From: Mesorhizobium muleiense
GTDB lineage: Bacteria > Pseudomonadota > Alphaproteobacteria > Rhizobiales > Rhizobiaceae
Reading direction: 5' to 3'
DNA length: 64,000 bases
Assembly (NCBI RefSeq): GCF_900099905.1
Contig: NZ_FNEE01000006.1
Coordinates: forward strand, 1-64,000
The notes beneath the pieces were generated by a model. That model made no database searches, was not told where the DNA came from, and worked only from the letters and a program-made list of their open reading frames with translations. The translations under genes were made by a program, and so were the position numbers. Positions within the stretch are counted from its first letter, which is position 1, and each line of letters opens with the position of its first letter. Of this stretch, positions 7,441-15,089 are shown one piece after another.

Positions 7441-8934
7441 GTGAATCGTGTTCTGCCGGCCGTCTTTGTCCTCGCGCTCAGCGCGCCTGCCTTCGGCCAG
7501 ACCGTCGACGGCGAGGGTGCCAAGCAGCTCTCCGAAAATCTGTCCCGCTATTTCGGCAGCAAGGCGATCGACAGCGGCTTCCTGAAGGTTTCGGTGGAAG
7601 GCGACGCCTATAAACTCGCCGTCGACTTCAAACCTGTCGTCGACCTGCTGGCGGCGCAGAATTCCTTCAAGTTCGACTTCAGCCCCTACGCATTGCTCGT
7701 CAAGCCAGGCAGCAACGGGACATGGAGCGTCTCGGCGGACGTGTCGCAAAGCGGGTCCTTCGAGTTCAAGGGGCCAGAGGGCCCGCAGAGCATGGAGTTC
7801 TCGATTACAAACGGCAAGTTTTCCGGCGTCTACGATCCCGAACTCGCGGCTTTCACCAGCGCCACACAGTCGATAGCCGGGATGACGATGAATTCCCGGG
7901 ACGCCGTGCAGCGCGCCAAGGTGAGCACCGGCGCCGGTACGGCCACCATGAACGCAAGCAAAGCTGTGAATGGCGGCGTGGATTTTACCGCAACGCAGTC
8001 GCTCGCCGATTTCGCCGAAGCGCTCGACTTTGACGATCCCAAGAGCGGGCTGAAATTCCCGCTCACGATCAAATCGCCAAAGCTGTCGGTGAACGCGACC
8101 GGCAAAGGCGTGCGGACCAGGCCGCTTCTCGATCTGCTGGCATTTGCCGTCGCCAATGAAGACGAGGCCAGACTGAAGGCCAACCAGGCGCAGCTCAAAT
8201 CGCTGCTGCTCGCCGCGCTGCCGCTGTGGGAGCGGATCGACGGAACCTACGGGTTCAAGGATCTCACCGTCGAAAGCCCAGTCGGGCTTTTCGGGGCGAC
8301 TGAGCTGGACACAGGCTTCGGGACCGACGGCATCGCCCAGAACGGAGCAATCAACTACTCGATCAGGGCCGCGGGACTGAAGATCCCTGACAATCTCGCG
8401 CCCGCCTGGAGCACGGCGCTGCTGCCGACCGATGTCAATCTGAGTTTCGGCGGCGCCAATATCGATCTCGACAGCATGGCGAAAAAGGCGATCGAAGCCT
8501 TTGATCTGAACAAGAATCCACCGCTGCCGGCCGACTTCGGCGACACCTTGACCGCTGATTTCATGGCCAAGATGCCGAAATTTGTCATCGGCCACAGCAC
8601 GGTGAAAAACGGCGATATGGAAATCGCGATGGAAGGCGAGATGACGTTCGCCGGCATGAAGCCGGAGGCCAATGTGACCATCGATATCGCAGGCTATGAC
8701 AGGATCGTGGAAAGCCTGCAGGCGGCGGCGAAGTCGGAGCCGGAAGCCGCGCAATATGTGCCGGTGGCGCTTGCGATCAAGGGATTCGGCAAGACGCTGC
8801 CGGACGGCCGCATCGAATGGGTCGTCAACGGCAAGCCGGACGGTTCGGTCACCGTCAATGGTGTCATGGTGAAGCCGGCCGATCCGGTTGCGAATGATGA
8901 AGGCGACGACGGCGAAGAAGAAGCGACGCCGTAG
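7441..8934 (+). CDS. DUF2125 family exported protein
   Basis: A 497-aa protein. I take GTG 7441 (preceded by GGAG at 7430) as start because it begins directly with a signal peptide (MNRVLPAVFVLALSAPAFGQ); an upstream in-frame start at 7369 would bury it. The long beta-rich body contains segments such as LAVDFKPVVDLL, GPQSMEFSITNGKFSGVYDP, KFPLTIKSPKLSVNATGKGVRTRPLLDLLAF and PDGRIEWVVNGKPDGSVTVNG, which I recognise as DUF2125, an alphaproteobacterial envelope protein of unknown function. It follows the protease in the same direction after a 150-bp gap. The C-terminus is acidic (DEGDDGEEEA). Confidence 0.75.
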   Translation: MNRVLPAVFVLALSAPAFGQTVDGEGAKQLSENLSRYFGSKAIDSGFLKVSVEGDAYKLAVDFKPVVDLLAAQNSFKFDFSPYALLVKPGSNGTWSVSADVSQSGSFEFKGPEGPQSMEFSITNGKFSGVYDPELAAFTSATQSIAGMTMNSRDAVQRAKVSTGAGTATMNASKAVNGGVDFTATQSLADFAEALDFDDPKSGLKFPLTIKSPKLSVNATGKGVRTRPLLDLLAFAVANEDEARLKANQAQLKSLLLAALPLWERIDGTYGFKDLTVESPVGLFGATELDTGFGTDGIAQNGAINYSIRAAGLKIPDNLAPAWSTALLPTDVNLSFGGANIDLDSMAKKAIEAFDLNKNPPLPADFGDTLTADFMAKMPKFVIGHSTVKNGDMEIAMEGEMTFAGMKPEANVTIDIAGYDRIVESLQAAAKSEPEAAQYVPVALAIKGFGKTLPDGRIEWVVNGKPDGSVTVNGVMVKPADPVANDEGDDGEEEATP

Positions 8935-8958
8935 GCGTTTTGGCGATCCGATCGTCGC

Positions 8959-9258
8959 TTATATCGAATGCTCATGGTCGTCGTCGCCAAGCGGCAGCGC
9001 CCGTAGCGCCTTGCCGACGGAAGCCGGCGGCGTGCTGGTTTCCGCCGCGAACCGCATGAGCGTCGGCTCGTGGGCGAGGATGAACTGCAGCACGCCGGCC
9101 AGGAATCCCGGCTCGCCGGCGGCCTGGCGGATCGAATGCGCCTCGATGCCGGTGATCGCCAGGAAGCGGGGCAGAAGTTCCGGATCGGCGGCGACGAAGC
9201 CCAATGCCTTGACGGCAATGGTTTCCGCTTCCTCGCGCATTGACCCTGGGTTTGCCAT
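8959..9258 (-). CDS. DUF3572 family protein
   Basis: A 99-aa cytoplasmic protein. An ATG at 9258 (MANPGSMREEAETIAVKAL) with an AGAAGG motif upstream is the better start than the adjacent GTG. The pattern ...VKALGFVAADPELLPRFLAITGI...FLAGVLQFILAHEPTLMRFAAE is characteristic of DUF3572, a small alphaproteobacterial helical family of unknown function. It is divergent from divK, a neighbourhood I associate with Rhizobiales genomes. Confidence 0.82.
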   Translation of the reverse strand: MANPGSMREEAETIAVKALGFVAADPELLPRFLAITGIEAHSIRQAAGEPGFLAGVLQFILAHEPTLMRFAAETSTPPASVGKALRALPLGDDDHEHSI

Positions 9259-9492
9259 CACTACCTTCTTGTGGGTTGAATGAGTCTGTTTTTGGCAGTA
9301 ATCGCAAGCGTCGCCTGCGGCAAGCCATCTGTCTCTGCAATGCGGAGTTCGCGGTGAAATCCGAAGCTTTTCCGGCAGCCGGTTTCCGTTTCGTCAATTA
9401 TCTCGCGGTAGAGTTGAGCAGGGTTTGGTGCGTACCGGCGAGGGCGCATGGCGGCATCCTTCGAGCGGAAGGCAGGCCGGGACGGGAATTTG

Positions 9493-9864
9493 ATGCCTAA
9501 GAAGGTCATGATCGTCGAGGACAACGAGCTCAACATGAAGCTCTTTCGCGACCTCATTGAAGCGAGCGGTTACGAGACGGTACGCACGCGCAACGGTCTG
9601 GAAGCGCTGGATCTGGCGCGACTGCACAAGCCGGACCTCATTTTGATGGACATCCAGCTGCCCGAAGTGTCGGGGCTGGAAGTGACCAAATGGCTGAAGG
9701 AGGACGACGACCTCCATGTCATCCCGGTCATTGCCGTCACCGCATTCGCGATGAAAGGCGATGAGGAGCGTATCCGCCAGGGTGGCTGCGAAGCCTATAT
9801 TTCCAAGCCGATCTCGGTGCCGCGTTTCATCGAAACCATCAAATCCTACCTGGGCGACGCCTGA
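9493..9864 (+). CDS. divK: DivK-type single-domain response regulator
   Basis: A 123-aa stand-alone receiver domain: [21 protein letters not shown], phospho-acceptor Asp53 in [10 protein letters not shown], conserved Thr83 and Lys105 (YISKPIS). In Caulobacter and rhizobia DivK is phosphorylated by DivJ and dephosphorylated by PleC, and works through DivL to control CtrA and polar cell-cycle fate. Here it sits 33 bp upstream of pleD, the conserved pairing that supports the name. The ATG at 9493 gives the canonical length; an upstream in-frame start at 9448 is less likely. Confidence 0.92.
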   Translation: MPKKVMIVEDNELNMKLFRDLIEASGYETVRTRNGLEALDLARLHKPDLILMDIQLPEVSGLEVTKWLKEDDDLHVIPVIAVTAFAMKGDEERIRQGGCEAYISKPISVPRFIETIKSYLGDA

Positions 9865-9897
9865 TGCGCCCTTCCAGCCGAGCCGGAGCTTTATGAG

Positions 9898-11271
9898 ATG
9901 ACTGCACGGATCCTCGTCGTCGACGACATCCCTGCCAATGTCAGGCTGCTCGAGGTCCGGCTGCTTGCCGAATATTTCGAGGTGCTGACCGCCACCAACG
10001 GGCCGGACGCGATCGAGACCTGTGAAAACGGCAAGGTCGATGTCGTATTGCTCGACGTGATGATGCCTGACATGGACGGGTTCGAAGTCTGCCGCCGGCT
10101 GAAGAGCGATCCGGCGACGTCGCACATCCCGGTTGTCATGATCACCGCGCTCGACCAGGTTTCGGACCGGGTGCGCGGCCTCGAGGCCGGTGCGGACGAT
10201 TTTCTGACCAAGCCGGTCAACGATCTGCAGTTGATGACCCGCGTCAAAAGCCTGGTCCGGCTGAAGACTTTGACCGATGAGCTGCGCCTGCGCGCCTCGA
10301 CCACGCGCAATATCGGCATCGAGGAGCTGTTGAGCCGCAACTTCGCGTCCGCGGACACCACGCCGAAGGTTCTGCTGATCGACGAGCGCAAATCCTCCAT
10401 TGAGCGCGTCCAGAAGATGCTGCGCAGCAGCGCCGACCTCGACATCGCCACCGATCCGCATGCCGGCTTCTTCCAGGCCGCCGAGACGCCCTATGAATGC
10501 GTGATGATCTCGACGGGTTTTGCCGATTTCGATCCGCTCAGGCTCTGCTCGCAACTGCGTTCGCTCGATCGCACCCGTTTCGTGCCGATCATCCTTTTGG
10601 CGGAGCAGGGTGAGGAGGGACGCATCGTCCGCGGCCTCGAGCTTGGCATCAACGATTATCTGATGCGTCCGATCGACCAGCATGAATTGACCGCGCGGCT
10701 GCGCACGCAGGTGCGCCGCAAGCGCTACAACGACCAGTTGCGCGCCAGCGTCACCCAGACCATCGAGATGGCGGTGACCGACCCGCTGACGGGATTGCAC
10801 AATCGCCGTTACCTCGACAGCCATCTGCAGACACTGTTCGACCGCGCCGTGGCGCGGCGGCGGCCGCTGTCGGTGATGATCACCGATCTCGACCGCTTCA
10901 AGACCGTCAACGACACGCATGGCCATGACGGCGGCGACGAGGTGCTGCGCGAATTCGCGCGGCGGCTGCGCAAGAATGTGCGCGGCATCGATCTCGCCTG
11001 CCGCTTCGGTGGCGAGGAGTTCGTCGTGGTGATGCCGGACACGGACGGCGCCGTCGCCGAAAAGGTGGCGGAGCGGATTCGCGCCGAAATCGCCCAGATG
11101 CCGTTTGCCGTCGGTCAGGACGGCAAGACGATCGAGGTTACCGTCAGCGTCGGCGTGTCGTCGGTGCTGAAGGGTGTCGACTCGGTTGCCGGGCTGATGA
11201 AGCGGGCCGACCTCGCGCTCTACGAAGCCAAGAGCGCCGGCCGCAACCGGGTCGTCGCCAAGGCGGCGTAA
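9898..11271 (+). CDS. pleD: PleD response regulator / diguanylate cyclase
   Basis: A 457-aa protein with the PleD order: first receiver (phospho-acceptor Asp53 in VVLLDVMMPDMDGFE), a second degenerate receiver (about 155-275), and a C-terminal GGDEF domain with active site GGEEF at 371-375. A product-inhibition I-site RxxD (RGID, 362-365) lies five residues before it, so allosteric feedback by c-di-GMP is expected. PleD makes c-di-GMP at the pole during the swarmer-to-stalked transition in Caulobacter. It is probably co-transcribed with divK. Confidence 0.95.
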   Translation: MTARILVVDDIPANVRLLEVRLLAEYFEVLTATNGPDAIETCENGKVDVVLLDVMMPDMDGFEVCRRLKSDPATSHIPVVMITALDQVSDRVRGLEAGADDFLTKPVNDLQLMTRVKSLVRLKTLTDELRLRASTTRNIGIEELLSRNFASADTTPKVLLIDERKSSIERVQKMLRSSADLDIATDPHAGFFQAAETPYECVMISTGFADFDPLRLCSQLRSLDRTRFVPIILLAEQGEEGRIVRGLELGINDYLMRPIDQHELTARLRTQVRRKRYNDQLRASVTQTIEMAVTDPLTGLHNRRYLDSHLQTLFDRAVARRRPLSVMITDLDRFKTVNDTHGHDGGDEVLREFARRLRKNVRGIDLACRFGGEEFVVVMPDTDGAVAEKVAERIRAEIAQMPFAVGQDGKTIEVTVSVGVSSVLKGVDSVAGLMKRADLALYEAKSAGRNRVVAKAA

Positions 11272-11610
11272 AAGTCCGATTATCCTGTCAATGTGACAGG
11301 GTTACGAATTTACCTTAACGCAAGCGATTCGCCGGGCTTGGTTAAGAAATTGTTGATTTTCGCAGGCAGTTGCGCAAATGTGCAGGCCGATGACGGGACC
11401 GGCGCGAGGGCAGATCGCCGGATCGATCCGAAGAATACCCCATGATTCAGGTCCGCCGCATCTCCTGGGTCCGTGGGGTCGGCCGGCCGGCGCTGGCACA
11501 TAGTGGCCTCCTCGTACCGCTGCCAAACGCCGGCCGGCCCCCATTCTCAAAATAACATCAAGTCTCTGCGCCAAGCATTGGAAATTCTGGACTTTTCGAG
11601 CTTTGAAAAC
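11272..11610. other. Non-coding interval between pleD and rpmG with inverted repeats
   Basis: I see no credible gene in these 339 bp. Right after the pleD stop is a small hairpin (CCTGTCA 11284-11290 / TGACAGG 11294-11300), possibly the pleD terminator, though without a T-run. Further on is a 12-bp GC-only inverted repeat, GGCCGGCCGGCG (11481-11492) with CGCCGGCCGGCC (11528-11539), 35 bp apart. Confidence 0.55.
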
Positions 11611-11639
11611 AAAAAAGCCGCCCACGGGGCGGCGTTTTT
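11611..11639. terminator. Bidirectional Rho-independent terminator of rpmG
   Basis: A six-A tract, GCCGCCC (11617-11623), a 3-base loop, GGGCGGC (11627-11633), then a T-run (11635-11639). It lies 25 bp beyond the rpmG stop on the minus strand and works for either direction. Confidence 0.85.
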
Positions 11640-11663
11640 GTCTAGGCAGGAAAGCAGATTAGA

Positions 11664-11831
11664 TTACTTGATCTTGGTTTCCTTGAACTCGACGTGCTTC
11701 TTGGCGACCGGATCGTATTTGCGGAACGACAGCTTGTCGGTCTTGGTGCGGCTGTTCTTGCTGGTGACGTAGAAGAAACCGGTGTCGGCGGTCGACAGAA
11801 GCTTGATCTTGATGTTTGCGGCTTTGGCCAT
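11664..11831 (-). CDS. rpmG: 50S ribosomal protein L33
   Basis: A 55-aa basic protein, [20 protein letters not shown]...[18 protein letters not shown]...[10 protein letters not shown], is a clear full-length bacterial L33. It lacks the CxxC pairs of zinc-binding L33 paralogues, so it is the zinc-independent (C-) form. It is a single gene with a strong terminator just downstream. Confidence 0.95.
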   Translation of the reverse strand: MAKAANIKIKLLSTADTGFFYVTSKNSRTKTDKLSFRKYDPVAKKHVEFKETKIK

Positions 11832-11956
11832 TGTATCAGTCCATTATGTTCGTGGAGTCTTGGCCGCTGGAGCACGGGAAAACACCCGGACGCGGGAAAC
11901 TTGGCGCGACACATAAACAACGCGCCCGGAAAGTCAACCCTGTGAGGCGACCTCTT

Positions 11957-12032
11957 CCTTCTCCCCTTGTGGGAGAAGGTGGATCGGCGCGTAGCGCCGA
12001 GACGGAAGAGGGGTGTTGGACGGAGTGCTGTC
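11957..12032 (+). repeat. Family C double-hairpin repeat, copy 1
   Basis: First hairpin CCTTCTCCC-cttgt-GGGAGAAGG (11957-11979), second hairpin TCGGCGC-gta-GCGCCGA (11984-12000), then a GACGGAAGAGGGGTGTTGG tail. Copy 3 at 32872-32947 (inverted) is nearly identical over about 75 bp, and a shorter copy is at 32663-32710. It lies between rpmG and the NIF3-like gene. Confidence 0.75.
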
Positions 12033-12074
12033 GGTGCCAAGCCGGAGCTCCCCTCATCCGGCCGCGTTCCGATT

Positions 12075-12527
12075 CTACGCATCTTCTTTAACTGCGGCCT
12101 TCTTCCAGTCTCCCGTGGTGTTCCACCAGCGGTTCGGGTTCGAGCGGTCGTCCAATCCCTTGGATCGGCTGGCGAGGATCGGCTGGATGCGGATCACCGG
12201 CTCCTGATAGGTGTGGACCCGGAAGATCGCCTCGACGATGCGGGCGGCCAACGCCTGGTCGTCGGGCAGCTCGAACGACACTTCCACCGTGCCATGCCGT
12301 CGGCGCAATTCGGTCTCGGCGCCGGCGGCAGCACCTTCGAGCGCCCGGTAGCGCTCGATGCCGTGCGCCGACTGGTAGGCATTGCTGTCGTATTTGCCCG
12401 TGGTGAGCGGGGCGATCGCGACCACCGCTTCCATGATACGGTCGACATCGGAAGCCGGCGCCTGGAAGGTCACAAGCAGCAGCAATTCCATCCGCAGCGA
12501 TTTCGTTTCAAACCCGGAGTCGATCAT
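12075..12527 (-). CDS. Stand-alone NIF3/YqfO-like domain protein
   Basis: A 150-aa protein. The ATG at 12527 (MIDSGFETKSLRMELLLLVTF) has GAGG 8 bp upstream. The pattern TFQAPASDVDRIMEAVVAI...GKYDSNAYQSAHGIERYRAL...EVSFELPDDQALAARIVEAIF...HTYQEPVIRI closely resembles the PII/CutA-like domain found as an insert or C-terminal part of NIF3/YqfO proteins (GxYDxxxF...GxGRFRP...HPYEEPA). Here it occurs alone, without the dinuclear-metal NIF3 body. Function unknown. The C-terminal 40 residues (ASRSKGLDDRSNPNRWWN) are extra. Confidence 0.6.
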   Translation of the reverse strand: MIDSGFETKSLRMELLLLVTFQAPASDVDRIMEAVVAIAPLTTGKYDSNAYQSAHGIERYRALEGAAAGAETELRRRHGTVEVSFELPDDQALAARIVEAIFRVHTYQEPVIRIQPILASRSKGLDDRSNPNRWWNTTGDWKKAAVKEDA

Positions 12528-12574
12528 GGCGGCATCCTCAAATTCGTGGCGTGTTGCTGACAATCTACCCAGGT

Positions 12575-12600
12575 GCTGCTGACACGGTTATGTCAGCAGC
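12575..12600 (-). terminator. Hairpin downstream of the MFS gene
   Basis: GCTGCTGACA (12575-12584) and TGTCAGCAGC (12591-12600) form a perfect 10-bp stem with a 6-base loop. It lies 31 bp beyond the MFS stop codon (12632) on the minus strand. No T-run follows, so termination is inferred from position only. Confidence 0.45.
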
Positions 12601-12631
12601 CTTGCGCCACCTGAGGCATCGATCGGGTCTT

Positions 12632-13807
12632 TTACAGGATTTTTCGGATGAGCCTGGCGCCGACCAGCGCGATATAGAAGGCGAAGAACAAGCCGAGCGC
12701 CCAGCCGAAACCGGAGGGGCCGAAAAGGTCCATGCCGATGCCGATCGCCTGCGGGCCGAGCACCATGCCGACACCGTAGCAGAGCACGAATGCAGCGTTG
12801 GCCGAGGCCAGGTCGTGGCCGGAAAGCTGCGAGCCGAGATGGGCCAGGCCGATCGTGTACATGGCCGCGACGACGCCGCCCCAGACGAACAGAAGCGCCG
12901 CCATCAGATGCCAGTTCTGCGCGAAGTGCGGCATGAAGATGGTGCCGGCAAGCCCGATGGTTGCACAGGCCAGAAGCAGATAACGGCGGTCGTTGACACG
13001 GTCGCTGATCATGCCGAGCGGGATCTGCAACAGCACGTTGCCGAGGCCGATCATGGTGAGCAGCAGGGCGGCATCGGCCTCGGAGTAGCCGATACGATTG
13101 CCATAGACGGGGAACAGCGCAAAGCCACCGGTCTCGACCGCGCCGAACACCAGCACCGCAGCTGTCGCTGTCGGCACCAGCCAGATGTAGCGCAGGAAGT
13201 TGCTGGTTTCGCCGTTGGAGACGATCGTCGGGCTCTCGTTGCGGGCCGCCAGAACTGGAATGGCGGCCAGCGTCACTAGCGCCATGATGACGCCGAAGGG
13301 CAGGAAGCCAGCGCTGCCGAGTTGGGCGAACAGCCACGGCCCGGCGGCAAAGCCGAGCGACAGCACGGTGGCGTAGATGCCGAGGACGAGACCGCGCCGG
13401 TGCGGCGGCGCCGATGTGCTGATCCAGAATTCCGACAGGATGAAAAGCACCGTCAGCGCGATGTGCAGCAGGACGCGCAGCGGAAACCACATCCAGAAGT
13501 CCGGTGCGAAATGGAAGCCGACAAAGGCCAGCACTCCGGTGGCGATCATGGCGAGCATCGTCCTGGCGACGCCGAACCGCATCGCCAGCGGGGTGGCGAG
13601 CGGTGCGCCGGCGATCGAGGCGAGGCCGGCGACAGCGGTGTTGAAGCCGATCATCGACGCCGAATGGCCACGCGTTTCGAGAATGACGCTGAGCAGCGGC
13701 ATGCCGAGGCCGATGGCGATGCCGACGACGCTGATCGACGAGATCGCCGCGATCATCGGCAGCCAATGGACGCGTTCTTCGACCTCTTGCTGGGTATCGA
13801 CTGTCAT
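12632..13807 (-). CDS. MFS transporter (YcaD-like)
   Basis: A 391-aa inner-membrane protein with about 12 hydrophobic segments. The first half includes ISSISVVGIAIGLGMPLLSVIL, the motif-A-like region FGVARTMLAMI, and LSEFWISTSAPPHRRGLVLGIYATVLSLGFAAGP. The second half includes IPLGMISDRVNDRRYLLLACATIG, a second A-motif. The layout and the long TSAPPHRRGLVLGIY loop resemble the YcaD group. Substrate unknown. It heads a minus-strand block; the next upstream gene (NUDIX) ends at 13829, 21 bp away, so they may be co-transcribed. Confidence 0.82.
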   Translation of the reverse strand: MTVDTQQEVEERVHWLPMIAAISSISVVGIAIGLGMPLLSVILETRGHSASMIGFNTAVAGLASIAGAPLATPLAMRFGVARTMLAMIATGVLAFVGFHFAPDFWMWFPLRVLLHIALTVLFILSEFWISTSAPPHRRGLVLGIYATVLSLGFAAGPWLFAQLGSAGFLPFGVIMALVTLAAIPVLAARNESPTIVSNGETSNFLRYIWLVPTATAAVLVFGAVETGGFALFPVYGNRIGYSEADAALLLTMIGLGNVLLQIPLGMISDRVNDRRYLLLACATIGLAGTIFMPHFAQNWHLMAALLFVWGGVVAAMYTIGLAHLGSQLSGHDLASANAAFVLCYGVGMVLGPQAIGIGMDLFGPSGFGWALGLFFAFYIALVGARLIRKIL

Positions 13808-13828
13808 GGGATGTGAATGCTCTATGCT

Positions 13829-14563
13829 CTAAAGAATTTCGCGAACGAAGCGATTGCCGACAAGCCGGTAGAATGGCACGGAACCACCGGGGCGCAGCAG
13901 CGGATCGTCGACGAGCCGCTTTTCCAGCTCCCCCAGGATGGCCCTGGTGATGTCGGGCACATCAGCTTCTCTGGCCTTGGCGAGCGGCAGCCAGACCAGT
14001 TCCTCCAGCTCGTTGGTCGGGCCGCCGTCCAGCAGCTCCACGGCGACGTCTTCGCGCCAGGCGCTGAAGAAGCGCGTGTCGAAGCGCCGCACCCGGTTTG
14101 GCGGGGTGATGGCGCGCGCGATGAAGCGCAGCGCTTCCAGCGACGGTCTTACGCCGTGCTCGGCAAAACCCTGCCAATCGCGTCTGGTCGTGGCGAAGGC
14201 GCCCTTCTGGCCGATCAGCAGGCCGGCTTCTTCATAGGTCTCGCGAATCGCCGACAGGGCGATGGCGCGGGCACGGGCCGGGCTGGTGCGGCCGACGCCG
14301 GCGGTCAGCCTCGCCTGTTCCTCAGGGTGCAGCGCTGTGGCAACGGGAATTCGGCTGTCGGCCGGATCGGTGCGGCCACCGGGAAAGACGAATTTCCCCG
14401 GCATGAAGGCGTGACGGGCGTGGCGCCTGCCCATCAGCACCAGGAACTCGGCGCCCCTGCGGTCGAGCAGGATCAGCGTCGCGGCGTCGCGGGGGCGTAT
14501 AGGCCTGGCGTCGAGCGCGATCGGCTCAACCTTGTCGACTTCCGCCTTGGTCATAACGTCCAT
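13829..14563 (-). CDS. NUDIX hydrolase
   Basis: About 244 aa from ATG 14563. It has GKFVFPGGRTDPADSRIP and, after an unusually long insert, the NUDIX helix ARAIALSAIRETYEEAGLLIG, with the metal-binding REx2EEx(G) core. The long spacer between FPGGR and RETYEEAG is seen in the larger NUDT8/NUDT19-like group that cleaves CoA or nucleotide diphosphates. Substrate cannot be read from sequence. In-frame alternatives are GTG 14569 and ATG 14548 (MTKAEVD). Confidence 0.83.
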   Translation of the reverse strand: MDVMTKAEVDKVEPIALDARPIRPRDAATLILLDRRGAEFLVLMGRRHARHAFMPGKFVFPGGRTDPADSRIPVATALHPEEQARLTAGVGRTSPARARAIALSAIRETYEEAGLLIGQKGAFATTRRDWQGFAEHGVRPSLEALRFIARAITPPNRVRRFDTRFFSAWREDVAVELLDGGPTNELEELVWLPLAKAREADVPDITRAILGELEKRLVDDPLLRPGGSVPFYRLVGNRFVREIL

Positions 14564-14636
14564 GCGCACGACCTAGCGGAATCTTCTTCGATGCGAAAGT
14601 GGCGTCCAGCCATGCCGATTTGCGCCAGCCTCGATT

Positions 14637-15089
14637 TCAAGCCTCGGGATGCGACTCGATCAGATCTTCTTCCCCGCCGAAGCCGTGCATATAGAACGCC
14701 CATTGCAGGCCGATGACGGCGCCCTTGACCGGCTGCAGCAAGACGATCGCCATGAGGATGGTCAGCGGCACCCAGATGGCGACGTGCTGCCATGTGGACA
14801 GAGTGGAGGCCGCTTCGACACCCATGAAGGCGCCGAGCACGATGTGGCCGACGATGGCCACCACCAGATAGGCCGGCAGGTCGTCGGCGCGGTGGTGATG
14901 AAGCGCCTCACCGCAATGATCGCATGTATCGACGGTCTTGACGAAGGCACGAAACAGCTTTCCCTCGCCGCAATGTGGGCAGCGGCCAAACGCGCCACGC
15001 TTCATCGCCGTCCACAGCGGGCGGGCGATCCGTCCCGTGTGCTGTTCGCCGCCGAAAACCTGTTCGTTCATTTTCAGATCGCTTGGCAT
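14637..15089 (-). CDS. DUF983 membrane protein
   Basis: A 150-aa protein. ATG 15089 has AGGAG 8 bp upstream and overlaps the rnr stop (TAATG), so it is translationally coupled to rnr. Two zinc-ribbon-like cysteine pairs, GRCPHCGEGKLF and DTCDHCGEAL (about 36-65), are followed by two membrane helices (LVVAIVGHIVLGAFMGVEA; IWVPLTILMAIVLLQPVKGAVIG). This is the DUF983 architecture. Function is not established. A placement directly after rnr is common in Rhizobiales as I recall. Confidence 0.88.
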   Translation of the reverse strand: MPSDLKMNEQVFGGEQHTGRIARPLWTAMKRGAFGRCPHCGEGKLFRAFVKTVDTCDHCGEALHHHRADDLPAYLVVAIVGHIVLGAFMGVEAASTLSTWQHVAIWVPLTILMAIVLLQPVKGAVIGLQWAFYMHGFGGEEDLIESHPEA

